A stretch of DNA of 35,231 bases from Clostridia bacterium (GCA_017462825.1 JAFTQI010000034.1:1-35231), one strand, 5' to 3'. Counted from the first letter of the stretch, positions 24,465 to 33,808 are shown. The notes: generated by a model not told the origin, from the letters alone. Made by a program: numbers and translations.

Positions 24465-26789
24465 ATGAAAAAAATCGTCCCCGAATACTCTTTTTCGGAA
24501 GAACAATTAAATACGATTGCCCTTCTCGCGAAAGAAACGGGGCTGACGCAGCAAATCACGCGGATTTTGTACGCGCGTGGGATTGACAACGCGCAAAAGA
24601 TTCGGCGTTTCATGCACCCGTCGGAGAAAAATTTCCTTTCCCCTTTCTTAATGAAAGGAATGCGCGAGGCGGTGGAGCTCATTACGCAAGCCCGCGACGA
24701 GGGCAGGACGGTCGTCGTGTTCGGCGATTACGACGCGGACGGCATTTGCGCGTCGGCGATTATGTATCACGCGTTGCGCGATTTTGGAATCGAAGCGCAC
24801 GTGTACGTGCCCGAGCGCGTAGATGGCTACGGACTTTCCGAAGAAGCTATCGACCGCATTTTTGAAGACTGCAATCCCGAACTGTTTATCACGGTAGACT
24901 GCGGGATTTCCTGCGCAAAAGAAGCGCAGTACATTTACGAGCTTGGTTCGGACGTAATTGTGACCGATCACCATGAACTCCCCGAAATTTTGCCCGACTG
25001 TATCATTGTCAATCCCAAACTCCAAGATGATTATCCTTACGATAATCTTTGCGGTGCAGGGGTGGCGTTCAAGCTTGCCTGCGCGTTGATTGGAGAAAAG
25101 GCGTATCAGTATCTTGACTTTGCAACGCTTGCGACGGTGGCGGACAGCGTGCCGCTTTTGGGTGAAAACCGCGACATCGTGACGGAAGGGCTGAAGCTTT
25201 TCAATCACAAGCTCCGTCCTTGCTTTTCTCAGCTTTTAGGAAAAGTGTATGACGGTATTACGGCGCAGAACTTGGCGTTCAACATCGCGCCGCGCGTGAA
25301 TGCAGCGGGAAGAATGGGGGACGCGCAAGCGGCGTTCCAGCTCTTTATTTCCGAAAAGGAATCGGAAATTTACGAGCTTTCGACGAAGCTTTGTCTATAC
25401 AACACCGAACGGCAAAAATGCTGTGACGAGCTCTACCTTTCCGCGAAGCAAAAACTTAGAGAAAAGGGTGCTTACGGAAACGTAATTATGCTTTCCGACG
25501 AGAGTTGGAATACGGGCTTTGTCGGGATTGTAGCGGCGAGAATTGCGGAAGAATACAACCGTCCCACCCTCCTTTTCGTCCACCACGGCGATATGCTCAA
25601 AGGCAGCGCGAGAAGCATAGAGAGCGTGAACATTTTCACGGCGCTGAAAAATTGCTCGGAATACATCGAGGAATTCGGCGGACACGCGCAAGCGGCGGGG
25701 ATTAATATTCGCGTGGATAAATTTGAAGATTTAGAACGCGCATTAAACGAAGAAATCGGCAGAACGTACACGAAAGCGGACTTTGAACAAATCATTCCCG
25801 TCAGTGAAGAAATCGACGGATTCGTAAACGAAAAATTCGCGCGTGAACTCAATCAAATGGAGCCTTACGGCGTAGGGCATAGAAGACCGCTTTTTGCTAT
25901 TTCGGCGGGGGCATGTACGGCTCGACCGGTCAAAGCGATGTCGCCGCACCTGTCGGTTAAAAGCGATTATTTAGAACTTATGTACTTCTCGGGCGCGAAG
26001 AATTTAAAAATCATCGAAAGCGACGTGAAGAAGCATTTCGTTTTTGAAATTATGCTCTCGAAATTTAGGGGAAGGGAAACGATAAAAGGCTACGTCCGTG
26101 ATCTTTTATATGACGGACGGACGGGCAGAAGCGCGGCGGAAAGCATTTTTGCAAACGCAATGGCGCGCGCACATAACGAAGGCGTCGGCGTTTATCCCGA
26201 AGAATTATCCATGGCGGAAACGGTGTCGTTTATCAAGGAAAAACAAGCCGAATGTGCGTACGGGCTTTGCTTGATCGCTTCGGATAGAAGAACGCTCCGC
26301 GCCTATGAAGGGTTGGAGGAGTTTGGCTGCGACTTGTTTTATCCCTCGTCGAGAAACCTTTCCAATACGCTTATCGTATCCCCCGCGCCGGACGCGGATT
26401 TATCGGGCTTTAAGGATATCGTGTTCTTGGATATGCCGTCCGATTTTAATATTCCGACCATAGCGGACAAGAACGTGTACGTAAACCGCGATATTTGCGG
26501 TTATAAAATGTTTGAAGGCTTGGACGTACAGCGCGAAAGCTTGCTCGCGATTTTCTCGGCGCTTCGCCGTGAAGTCAACAGCCTGCGCGGTCAAACCGCG
26601 GAAGAGCTTGCCTTTTCTTGTAATGCGCTCGGCTTTGATATGCGAGAATTCATCTTCGCGATCAACGTTTTTGAGGAGCTTGGACTCTTATCCTTTGCGG
26701 ACGGTAGATTGACGATTTATCGCGGGATTAGAGTGGAATTGAGCGATTCTAAAATTTATCAAAAAGTTTGTTTTTTAAAGGAAAACTGA
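24465..26789 (+). CDS. recJ: Single-strand DNA 5'-3' exonuclease RecJ
   Basis: RecJ degrades single-stranded DNA 5' to 3' in recombination and mismatch or base-excision repair, using a two-Mn site. The 774-residue protein shows the DHH-family motifs in order: GDYDADG at 87-93, TVDCGIS near 143-149, DHH at 168-170, ATVADSVPL near 223 and, in the DHHA1 domain, EFGGHAQAAG near 405. An OB-like domain follows, then about 200 C-terminal residues not present in E. coli RecJ (577 residues); longer forms are usual in Clostridia. AAGGA precedes the start. Its place between secF and rel is the usual clostridial order. Confidence 0.95.
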   Translation: MKKIVPEYSFSEEQLNTIALLAKETGLTQQITRILYARGIDNAQKIRRFMHPSEKNFLSPFLMKGMREAVELITQARDEGRTVVVFGDYDADGICASAIMYHALRDFGIEAHVYVPERVDGYGLSEEAIDRIFEDCNPELFITVDCGISCAKEAQYIYELGSDVIVTDHHELPEILPDCIIVNPKLQDDYPYDNLCGAGVAFKLACALIGEKAYQYLDFATLATVADSVPLLGENRDIVTEGLKLFNHKLRPCFSQLLGKVYDGITAQNLAFNIAPRVNAAGRMGDAQAAFQLFISEKESEIYELSTKLCLYNTERQKCCDELYLSAKQKLREKGAYGNVIMLSDESWNTGFVGIVAARIAEEYNRPTLLFVHHGDMLKGSARSIESVNIFTALKNCSEYIEEFGGHAQAAGINIRVDKFEDLERALNEEIGRTYTKADFEQIIPVSEEIDGFVNEKFARELNQMEPYGVGHRRPLFAISAGACTARPVKAMSPHLSVKSDYLELMYFSGAKNLKIIESDVKKHFVFEIMLSKFRGRETIKGYVRDLLYDGRTGRSAAESIFANAMARAHNEGVGVYPEELSMAETVSFIKEKQAECAYGLCLIASDRRTLRAYEGLEEFGCDLFYPSSRNLSNTLIVSPAPDADLSGFKDIVFLDMPSDFNIPTIADKNVYVNRDICGYKMFEGLDVQRESLLAIFSALRREVNSLRGQTAEELAFSCNALGFDMREFIFAINVFEELGLLSFADGRLTIYRGIRVELSDSKIYQKVCFLKEN

Positions 26790-26792
26790 CGG

Positions 26793-26811
26793 TTAAAAGT
26801 AAAACTTTTAA
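26793..26811 (+). promoter_or_regulatory. AT-rich palindrome between recJ and rel
   Basis: TTAAAAGT (26793-26800) and ACTTTTAA (26804-26811) form an 8-bp perfect inverted repeat with an AAA spacer. It lies between the recJ stop and the rel ribosome binding site. Could be an operator or a weak RNA stem; no promoter is clear here. Confidence 0.35.
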
Positions 26812-26832
26812 AAATAGATTGGAGTAATCGGT

Positions 26833-28980
26833 ATGGAAAGCACGTTGAAAAAAATTGAAGAATTGTATGACGAAGAAGAGAGGTTGTTGCTGAGAAAGGC
26901 ATACGACTACGCTCAAGCTGCGCATGCCAACCAAAAACGCGCTTCCGGAGAGCCGTATTTTATCCACCCTTGCGCCGTTGCGGAAATTTTGATGAACTTG
27001 GGTTTGGATAAAGCGACGATTGCCGCCGCGCTTTTGCACGACGTCATCGAGGATACCGATTCCACGGCGGAGGATATCCGCAAAGAGTTCGGCGAAGAAG
27101 TGCTGAACTTGGTTAGCGGCGTTACCAAGCTTGAAAAAATCGTGTTTAAGTCCAAAGAGGACGAAAATGCGGAGAATTTCCGTAAAATTTTCGTTGCGAT
27201 GGCAAAGGACGTGCGCGTCATCATCATCAAGCTTGCCGATAGATTGCATAATATGCGGTCTTTGAACTTCCTTTCGCAGGAACGCCAGCAGCGTATGGCG
27301 AACGAAACGCTCGATATCTACGCGCCTTTGGCTGGCCGACTCGGCGTTTCGCAAATCAAGTGCGAACTCGAGGACTTGTGCTTGAAATATCTCGACCCTG
27401 AGTCCTACGAATACCTTTTATATAACGTGCGCGAGCGCTTGTCCGAGCGCAAGGAATTTGTCAACGGTATCGTGGAAGAAATCCGCGAGCTCGTGGCGCG
27501 CGATAAGGTAGAGGGCGAGGTTTTCGGTAGACCCAAGCATTTCTATTCCATCTATAAAAAGATGAAAAACAAGGGTAAGACCTTGGATCAAATTTACGAT
27601 TTGTCGGCTGTCCGCGTTATCGTGAAAGATATCAATCAATGCTACACGGTGCTTGGGCGTATTCACGAGAAATGGAAGCCTATTCCCGGACGCATTAAAG
27701 ATTATATCGCCACGCCGAAGCCGAATAAATATCAGTCCTTGCATACAACGGTGATGACGAAATACGGTCAACCCGTAGAAATTCAAATCCGTACGGAAGA
27801 AATGCACCGCGTAGCGGAATTCGGTATCGCGGCGCATTGGAAATATAAGGAAGGCAAGACGGAAGAAGAAAACAGCAACTTTGAAAACCGTCTTACTTGG
27901 CTTCGTGAAGTAATGGAATGGCAGGGAGATTTAAAGGACTCCAAGGAATTTATTTCCGCTTTAAAGACCGAGCTTTACAGTCACGAGCTTTTGGTATTCA
28001 CGCCGCGAGGGAAAGTCATTTCCCTGCCCCCTGAAGCGACCCCCGTCGATTTCGCATACGCGATTCACTCGGAAGTCGGTAACCATTGCACGGGCGCGCG
28101 CGTCAATTCTAAAATCGTACCCCTTTCCACAACCCTTGAAGTGGGGGACGTAGTCGAAATTATTACTTCGCCTAACTCCAAAGGCCCTTCGCGCGACTGG
28201 TTGAAATTCATCAAATCGTCGAGCGCGAAAGCGAAGATTCGAAACTTTTATAAGAACGAGTTAAAGGAAGAAAATATCCGCGTCGGGCAGTTGAAGCTCG
28301 AAGAAGAAGCAAAGAAGAAAGGGTATTCCCTTTCCACGATTTTGACGCCTGAAAGCTTCAAGCGCATTTGCGAGAGATTCTCTTTCAATGAACAGGAAGA
28401 AATGTTCGCCGCGGTTGGCTACGGCTCGATTTCCGTCAACCAAATCCTTTTCAAACTCATCGATTTTTACCGAAAGGAAGTACCCATGGCTTCGTTCGAC
28501 GTCCATACGGGCGGCGGAAACCGCAATACGGGCGGCGTACTTGTCAACGGTCAAGCGGGCATGCTCGTACGCTTTGCAGGCTGCTGTTCGCCTGTCCCCG
28601 GGGATCAAATCGTGGGCTACACCTCGCGCGGGCGCGGCGTTGTTATTCATAGAAGCGACTGCTCTAACGTCAAAGGCATGGAAAGCAATCGTTTGCTCCC
28701 TGCGTCTTGGCAAATTGAAGCGGGCGGGAAGCAACGCTTCAACGCGAATATTGCTATTCGCGCGACCGATCAAGGCGCGGCGTTGTCCGTTCTTTCCTTT
28801 GTCGTTGCTGATTTGAAGCTTTCGATTACGGCGGTCAACGGTAGAATTGATAAAAACCAAGACGCGATTTTGGAAGCTTCTATTTCCTTGGCGGATATTT
28901 CCGATATCGACTTGTTGATTAAGAAGATGCAGGCGGATAAGCGTATTTACGACGTCCACCGTATCACTTCCCTTTCGTAA
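26833..28980 (+). CDS. rel: Bifunctional (p)ppGpp synthetase/hydrolase
   Basis: Makes and breaks the stringent-response alarmone (p)ppGpp. The 715-residue protein has the full Rel/SpoT layout. The HD hydrolase domain includes H45, H69-D70 and the ED pair E73-D74 in LLHDVIEDT, plus ADRLHNMRSL near 148. The synthetase domain includes GRPKHFYSIYKKM near 235, YDLSAVRVIV near 256 and YQSLHTTV near 299. A TGS domain near 385-445 has VFTPRGKVISLP, followed by the helical/zinc-finger region with RFAGCCSPVPGDQIVG near 578, and a C-terminal ACT domain. The intact HD residues suggest that both activities are kept. GGAG lies eight bases before the start. Confidence 0.96.
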   Translation: MESTLKKIEELYDEEERLLLRKAYDYAQAAHANQKRASGEPYFIHPCAVAEILMNLGLDKATIAAALLHDVIEDTDSTAEDIRKEFGEEVLNLVSGVTKLEKIVFKSKEDENAENFRKIFVAMAKDVRVIIIKLADRLHNMRSLNFLSQERQQRMANETLDIYAPLAGRLGVSQIKCELEDLCLKYLDPESYEYLLYNVRERLSERKEFVNGIVEEIRELVARDKVEGEVFGRPKHFYSIYKKMKNKGKTLDQIYDLSAVRVIVKDINQCYTVLGRIHEKWKPIPGRIKDYIATPKPNKYQSLHTTVMTKYGQPVEIQIRTEEMHRVAEFGIAAHWKYKEGKTEEENSNFENRLTWLREVMEWQGDLKDSKEFISALKTELYSHELLVFTPRGKVISLPPEATPVDFAYAIHSEVGNHCTGARVNSKIVPLSTTLEVGDVVEIITSPNSKGPSRDWLKFIKSSSAKAKIRNFYKNELKEENIRVGQLKLEEEAKKKGYSLSTILTPESFKRICERFSFNEQEEMFAAVGYGSISVNQILFKLIDFYRKEVPMASFDVHTGGGNRNTGGVLVNGQAGMLVRFAGCCSPVPGDQIVGYTSRGRGVVIHRSDCSNVKGMESNRLLPASWQIEAGGKQRFNANIAIRATDQGAALSVLSFVVADLKLSITAVNGRIDKNQDAILEASISLADISDIDLLIKKMQADKRIYDVHRITSLS

Positions 28981-28983
28981 ACT

Positions 28984-29610
28984 ATGGAAATTATAACGAT
29001 TTATCCGCGCGGCTTTGGCGCGAACACATACGCTGTTACTGTAGACGGTCAAACGGCGATTGTGATCGACCCCTCTCAGCCGCGCGTAGAAAGTGAACTC
29101 ATCAAGCGCGGGTTAAAAGCGACGCACGTCCTTTTAACCCATTGTCATTTCGACCACGTCGGCGGCGTTTCCGTATTACAGGAAAGCGGCGCGAAAGTGT
29201 TATGCTCGGCGGAGGAAAAGGGGCTTATCGCCACGGAAGCGGATTTGTTTTCCCTGTTCGGTGCGCCGCGTAAGCATTATGCCGTAGACGAAATTTTCTA
29301 CGACGGCGAAGAAAAATCGCTTGGCGATTTCACGGTAAAAATGCTGCTCACTCCCGGGCATACGAAAGGGAGCTGTTGCTATCTTTTTACGGAAAAGGAC
29401 GGGAGCAGGGCTTTGTTCACGGGGGATACGCTCTTTAACGGAAGTATCGGCAGAACGGATTTTCCGACGGGGAATATCGGGCAAATGCGGGAAAGCTTGC
29501 GCAAGCTTTGTAAGCTCGACGGTGATTTAGCCGTTTATCCCGGGCACAACGACGAAACGACGATTGACAATGAAAAAAGAACGAATCCGTTCATTTTAGA
29601 CTTAGAATAA
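28984..29610 (+). CDS. MBL-fold hydrolase (glyoxalase II-like)
   Basis: A 208-residue metallo-beta-lactamase-fold protein. Metal ligands are H53, H55, D57 and H58 in THCHFDH, with a further His in TPGHTKGS (near 129), Asp in FTGDTLF (near 152) and His in YPGHND. This set is typical of the glyoxalase II / YcbL group, which hydrolyses thioesters or related small substrates. The actual substrate is unknown. It begins three bases after the rel stop with no clear ribosome binding site, so it is probably translationally coupled. It is regularly found between rel and hemZ in Clostridia. Confidence 0.88.
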   Translation: MEIITIYPRGFGANTYAVTVDGQTAIVIDPSQPRVESELIKRGLKATHVLLTHCHFDHVGGVSVLQESGAKVLCSAEEKGLIATEADLFSLFGAPRKHYAVDEIFYDGEEKSLGDFTVKMLLTPGHTKGSCCYLFTEKDGSRALFTGDTLFNGSIGRTDFPTGNIGQMRESLRKLCKLDGDLAVYPGHNDETTIDNEKRTNPFILDLE

Positions 29611-29619
29611 GGCGGTTTT

Positions 29620-30996
29620 ATGTTTACGACCGATTGCAAATTTTTAGAAAACGAGCTTCTTGACGTTGTGCGTTTATTCAAGCGCCGACCGCAAAGCATT
29701 ACGCACTCTTTTGCTTTTGAAGGGGGCGTTTTTTCTAATGCTTTTGTCATAGACGGCTTGGAATATTCCTATCAAGATAGGGGGCAGATATGCGATGAAC
29801 TCGAGTTTAAGAGATTGGAACGCCGCTTTGCCAAGCTCCGTCTTTATGGGATTTTGAGCGATTTATACGGGGAAAATATGCCTTGGGGAGCGCTTACCGG
29901 TATCCGTCCGACTAAGCTTGCTTACGGCGAAATAGAAAAGGGCAGGGATTTTCACGAGCTTTTCCGCTTAATGCGAGTGAAAGAAGAAAACATCCGTCTT
30001 GTCGCGGAAATTTTAAAAACGCAGGAAGGAATTTACGAGAAAAAGGACGGAAACACCGATTTGTTCGTGTCTATTCCCTTTTGCCCGACCAAGTGCGCGT
30101 ACTGTTCCTTTATTACCGCGCCGATTGATAAGACCCGCCATTTCTTGCCGACATATCTTGACTGCTTAAACAAAGAATTGCAAGCGGCGAAAGAGAGCGT
30201 TGGCAATTTGCGCAGCGTGTATATCGGAGGCGGTACGCCTTTTGCCTTGGACGCGCTCGATTTAAAAAAGGTGTTGGACGGGATAAATCCTATCTTCAAG
30301 GGGCTCAATCCAAACGCGGAATACACGGTGGAAGCGGGCAGACCCGACGTTTTTACGGAAGAAAAACTCGCCCTTTTAAAAGACTACGGCGTAACGAGAA
30401 TTTGTATCAATCCGCAAAGCTTTTCGGACGAAACTTTGCAAAAAATCGGTAGAAAACACACGGAAAAGGACATATATCGTGCGTTTGAAATGAGTGAGAA
30501 ATATGATTTCGATATTAACGTCGATCTGATTGCGGGCTTGGCGGACGAGCGTGTGGAAACGTTTGTGAAGAGCGTGGAAAAAGCGGTTGAAACGGGCGCG
30601 GACAATATCACGGTGCATTGTCTTTCCTTGAAGTCGGGCGCGAAGCTCAAAGAGGAAACGGACTACCTTGAAAACGATTTCATCTCGGACATGGTCGCCT
30701 CGTCAAGAGAAATTTTGAGTAAAAACGGGTATGCGCCCTATTATATGTACCGTCAAAAATACCAAGTGGGGAATAACGAAAACGTGGGCTGGACGAAAAA
30801 GGGCAAGGCATGCGTTTACAATATCGACATCATGGAAGAAACGGCGGATAACCTTGCGGTCGGTGCGAACGCGGTGTCTAAGCGCGTATTTAACGGTAAA
30901 GGTTTAATCACACGGTTTGCTTCGCAAAAGGATTTGCCCACATATATCGCGCACGTGGACGATATTATTATGAAAAAACGCGAATTTTTTGCATAA
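29620..30996 (+). CDS. hemZ: HemZ-like radical SAM coproporphyrinogen dehydrogenase
   Basis: A 458-residue radical SAM protein of the HemN/HemZ family. The cluster motif is C155-PTK-C159-AY-C162, followed by YIGGGTPFAL and INPQSF, which are HemN-family features. An N-terminal ~145-residue extension with ALTGIRPTKL (90-100) separates HemZ from HemN and HemW. HemZ is annotated as oxygen-independent coproporphyrinogen III oxidase, but many family members remain uncharacterised and no other haem gene is visible here, so the reaction is uncertain. It starts nine bases after the MBL gene with AAGGCGG upstream and closes the rel operon. Confidence 0.88.
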   Translation: MFTTDCKFLENELLDVVRLFKRRPQSITHSFAFEGGVFSNAFVIDGLEYSYQDRGQICDELEFKRLERRFAKLRLYGILSDLYGENMPWGALTGIRPTKLAYGEIEKGRDFHELFRLMRVKEENIRLVAEILKTQEGIYEKKDGNTDLFVSIPFCPTKCAYCSFITAPIDKTRHFLPTYLDCLNKELQAAKESVGNLRSVYIGGGTPFALDALDLKKVLDGINPIFKGLNPNAEYTVEAGRPDVFTEEKLALLKDYGVTRICINPQSFSDETLQKIGRKHTEKDIYRAFEMSEKYDFDINVDLIAGLADERVETFVKSVEKAVETGADNITVHCLSLKSGAKLKEETDYLENDFISDMVASSREILSKNGYAPYYMYRQKYQVGNNENVGWTKKGKACVYNIDIMEETADNLAVGANAVSKRVFNGKGLITRFASQKDLPTYIAHVDDIIMKKREFFA

Positions 30997-31005
30997 AACG
31001 CAAAG

Positions 31006-31032
31006 AAATCGTAAAAATTCGTACGTTTTTGT
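31006..31032 (+). terminator. Possible weak terminator after hemZ
   Basis: CGTA/TACG arms, extended by A-T pairs past one mismatch, are followed by GTTTTT. The stem is short. Confidence 0.35.
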
Positions 31033-31061
31033 TTTACATTCTTGAAAGAATGTGGTAGAAT
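31033..31061 (+). promoter_or_regulatory. Promoter of rpsO
   Basis: TTTACA (31033-31038) and TAGAAT (31056-31061) have a 17-base spacer, and TG at 31053-31054 gives an extended -10. Confidence 0.8.
31036..31053 (+). promoter_or_regulatory. Perfect palindrome inside the rpsO promoter
   Basis: ACATTCTT-GA-AAGAATGT fills the space between the -35 and -10 boxes as an 8-bp perfect inverted repeat. A protein bound here would block RNA polymerase. The matching regulator is not identifiable in the window. Confidence 0.55.
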
Positions 31062-31067
31062 AATACT

Positions 31068-31125
31068 AACGGCTGTCTGGGCGGAGCGATTCTCCACGAC
31101 CTGCTCGGCGGTACGAATAACAGTT
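31068..31125 (+). ncRNA. rpsO leader that can fold as a three-way junction
   Basis: GGCTGT (31071-31076) can close on ACAGTT (31120-31125). Inside are two hairpins: GGAG/CTCC (31083-31095), and ACC-GC/GC-GGT with a one-base bulge (31099-31112). Ribosomal protein S15 binds a three-way junction in 16S rRNA and represses its own mRNA in several bacteria, so this is a candidate S15 autoregulatory leader. Pairing was done by eye; the closing helix includes two G-T pairs. Confidence 0.5.
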
Positions 31126-31147
31126 TCCATATAGGAGGATAAAGAAC

Positions 31148-31402
31148 ATGGAAAAGAAAGAAATCATTGCGCAGTATGCAACCCACGAAGGCGACACCGG
31201 TTCGCCCGAAGTACAAATCGCTCTTTTGACGAAGAGAATCAACCACTTGAACGAACACCTCAAGGCGCACAAGCAGGATAACCATTCCCGCCGCGGTCTT
31301 TTGAAGATGGTAGGTAAGCGTCGTGGTCTTCTCGACTATTTGAAAGCGAAAGATATCGAAAGATACAGAGCGATCATCGAAGCGTTGGGTCTTAGAAAAT
31401 AA
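31148..31402 (+). CDS. rpsO: 30S ribosomal protein S15
   Basis: A primary 16S rRNA-binding protein of the 30S platform. The 84-residue sequence has the family core [17 protein letters not shown], the NHSRRGLL motif and KRRGLLDYL. It is four or five residues shorter than usual at the N-terminus. AGGAGG lies nine bases before the ATG. It is followed by a terminator and then pnp, the standard bacterial pair. Confidence 0.97.
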   Translation: MEKKEIIAQYATHEGDTGSPEVQIALLTKRINHLNEHLKAHKQDNHSRRGLLKMVGKRRGLLDYLKAKDIERYRAIIEALGLRK

Positions 31403-31412
31403 TGCAAGCACG

Positions 31413-31444
31413 AAAGGGCGGGTTGTTTTAACTCGCCCTTTTTT
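31413..31444 (+). terminator. Terminator between rpsO and pnp
   Basis: AAAGGGCGGGTT and AACTCGCCCTTT pair over 12 bp with one G-T, with a five-base loop and a T run. Read-through is probably needed for pnp, because I find no clear promoter in the 145 bases that follow. That gap contains two further small hairpins, GCGGA/TCCGC near 31497 and TCGTTC/GAACGA near 31521. Confidence 0.85.
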
Positions 31445-31589
31445 GCGAGTATGGCGCAAGGGGAAAGGCAATAATGCGGACAAGCTTTTGGCATGAAGCG
31501 GACTCCGCTCGTAAATCCGACTCGTTCGGCTGAACGAATCTCGGACAAGAACAAAAAAAGAATTTGAGACAAAAGGAGTAAGAAACACT

Positions 31590-33689
31590 ATGCCAGATTT
31601 AAGCAATTACAAAGTATTTAAAACAGACTATGCCGGCAAAGAACTTATCGTTGAAATCGGTAAGTACGCGGAACAAGCGAACGGCGCTTGTATGGTACGC
31701 TGCGGCGAAACCGCGGTGCACGTTTCCGTATGTATGTCGGAAAGCGCAAGAGAAGGAATGGACTTCTTCCCCCTCTCCGTTGACTATGAAGAAAAGATGT
31801 TCGCCGTAGGTAAAATTCCCGGCGGTTTCAAAAAGCGCGAAGGCAGAGCGTCGGATAAGGCGATTTTGACGAGCCGTCTTATCGATAGACCTATCCGTCC
31901 TTTGTTCCCGAAGGGAATCTTCAACGACGTTGTTGTAACGGCGACGGCACTTTCGGTTGATCCTGACATTTCGCCCGAACCCCTTGCAATGATCGGTTCG
32001 TCCGTTGCGCTTTCGGTATCCGATATTCCTTGGGCTGGTCCTACGGGTTCGGTAGTCGTTGGTATGGTAGACGGTAAATACCTCATCAACCCCAACGTTG
32101 AAGAAAGAGCAAAGAGCGCGATTCATTTGAACCTTGCAGGGACGAAAGACGCGATTCTTATGATCGAAGCTGGCGCGAACGAAGTTACGGACGCGGAAAT
32201 GGTTGGCGCGATCATGTACGGTCACGAAGAAATCAAGAAAATCTGCGCTTGGATCGAAGAAGAAATCGTTCCCGCAGCAGGCAAGGCGAAAAAGGAAATG
32301 GAATTCTACCATATTCCCGAAGACCTCGATGCGGCGGTAAAGGCTTACGGCTACGACAAGCTCTATGCCGCGCTCGATACGTTCGACCGTCAAGAAAGAC
32401 AAGCAAAACAAGCGGCTGCGGAAGCGGAAATCGTAGAACACTTCTCCGAAATCTATCCCGACCAAATTCGTGAAGTGAAAGACTCCATCTACTACATCGT
32501 TAAGGGCATCGTTCGCGCGAAGATTTTCGACGGCGTTCGTCCCGACGGCAGAAAGCTCACCGAAGTTCGTCCCATTTGGTGCGAACACGGCATTCTTCCC
32601 AGAGTACACGGTTCGGCAGTATTTACCCGCGGTCAAACGCAAGCTTTGACGACCTGTACCCTCGGTATGCTCGGCGAAGCGCAAAGAATGGAAGGTCTTG
32701 ACGAGGAAGAAGAAAAGAGATATATGCACCAGTACAACTTCCCTGGCTACTGCACGGGCGAAGCAAAGGCTTTAAGAAGCCCTGGCCGTCGTGAAATCGG
32801 TCACGGTGCGCTTGCTGAACGCGCGCTCGTTCCCGTAATTCCCGATCCCTCCGTATTCCCTTACGCAATCCGCGTGGTATCGGACATCTATTCGTCCAAC
32901 GGTTCGTCTTCAATGGCGTCCGTTTGCGGCTCGACGATGGCGCATATGGACGCAGGTGTTCCCATCACCGCGCCCGTAGCAGGCTGCGCAATGGGTCTTG
33001 TTAAAGACGCGGAAACTGGCAAGTACGTTATCATGACCGATATCCAAGGTCTTGAAGACTTCCTTGGCGATATGGACTTTAAGGTAGCAGGTACGGATAA
33101 GGGTATCACGGCTATCCAAATGGATATCAAAATCAAGGGCATTTCCGAACAAATCATGCTCGACGCAATCGCGCAAGCACAAGAAGCGAGAAAGCATATT
33201 TTGGGCAAGATGCTCGAATGCATTCCTGCAGTTAGTGAAGAGCTTTCCGTTTACGCACCTAAGATCGTTACCTTCAAAATCAACCCTGAAAAGATCGGCG
33301 ACGTTGTTGGTAAGCAGGGTAAAGTTATCAACAAGATCATTGAACAAACGGGCACGAAGATTGACATCGAAGAAGACGGTACGGTATGCGTTGCATGCTT
33401 TGGCGACGTTGCGAACGCGAAACGAGCGCAAGCAATCGTTGAATCGATTGCGCACGATCCCGAAGTCGGTGATATGTTTGTAGGCGTTGTTGTTCGTATT
33501 CTTTCCGACAAGTTCGCATTCGTAGAATTCGCACCCGGTAAGGACGGCGCTATCCATATCTCCAAACTTTCCGATAAGAGAGTATCGAAGATTGAAGACG
33601 TTGTCAACGTTGGTGACAAGGTAAAAGTGGAAATCATTAAGATTACCGAAAAGGGCATCGATTTGAAACTTCTTGAAAAAATGGACTAA
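31590..33689 (+). CDS. pnp: Polyribonucleotide nucleotidyltransferase (PNPase)
   Basis: Degrades RNA 3' to 5' by phosphorolysis, forming a trimeric ring in the cytoplasm. The 699-residue protein has two RNase PH domains (about 10-230 and 310-540) joined by a helical domain, with GGFKKREGRASDKAILTSRL in the first half and HGSAVFTRGQTQAL in the second. A KH domain near 555-615 has the GKQG loop at 572-575, and an S1 domain runs from about 622 to 695. It ends shortly after the S1 domain without the extended tail of some homologues. AAAGGAG precedes the start, and a strong terminator follows. Confidence 0.97.
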   Translation: MPDLSNYKVFKTDYAGKELIVEIGKYAEQANGACMVRCGETAVHVSVCMSESAREGMDFFPLSVDYEEKMFAVGKIPGGFKKREGRASDKAILTSRLIDRPIRPLFPKGIFNDVVVTATALSVDPDISPEPLAMIGSSVALSVSDIPWAGPTGSVVVGMVDGKYLINPNVEERAKSAIHLNLAGTKDAILMIEAGANEVTDAEMVGAIMYGHEEIKKICAWIEEEIVPAAGKAKKEMEFYHIPEDLDAAVKAYGYDKLYAALDTFDRQERQAKQAAAEAEIVEHFSEIYPDQIREVKDSIYYIVKGIVRAKIFDGVRPDGRKLTEVRPIWCEHGILPRVHGSAVFTRGQTQALTTCTLGMLGEAQRMEGLDEEEEKRYMHQYNFPGYCTGEAKALRSPGRREIGHGALAERALVPVIPDPSVFPYAIRVVSDIYSSNGSSSMASVCGSTMAHMDAGVPITAPVAGCAMGLVKDAETGKYVIMTDIQGLEDFLGDMDFKVAGTDKGITAIQMDIKIKGISEQIMLDAIAQAQEARKHILGKMLECIPAVSEELSVYAPKIVTFKINPEKIGDVVGKQGKVINKIIEQTGTKIDIEEDGTVCVACFGDVANAKRAQAIVESIAHDPEVGDMFVGVVVRILSDKFAFVEFAPGKDGAIHISKLSDKRVSKIEDVVNVGDKVKVEIIKITEKGIDLKLLEKMD

Positions 33690-33703
33690 TATGTAAGTTG
33701 AGC

Positions 33704-33739
33704 AACGCCCCGACCGTTACAGTCGGGGCGTTATTTTTT
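33704..33739 (+). terminator. Terminator after pnp
   Basis: AACGCCCCGAC (33704-33714) and GTCGGGGCGTT (33722-33732) form a perfect 11-bp stem, followed by ATTTTTT. Confidence 0.95.
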
Positions 33740-33759
33740 AAGGCAATATTATTTTTATA

Positions 33760-33788
33760 TTGACAAACTTTTCCCGATATAGTATAAT
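33760..33788 (+). promoter_or_regulatory. Promoter of the glycosyltransferase gene
   Basis: TTGACA (33760-33765) and TATAAT (33783-33788), both consensus, have a 17-base spacer. Confidence 0.92.
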
Positions 33789-33808
33789 GAATAGGTAGAG
33801 GTAAAGAT

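Noticed and set aside
31445..31589. Separate promoter for pnp in the rpsO-pnp gap
   Set aside because: No convincing -35/-10 pair with proper spacing; pnp is better explained by read-through from rpsO.
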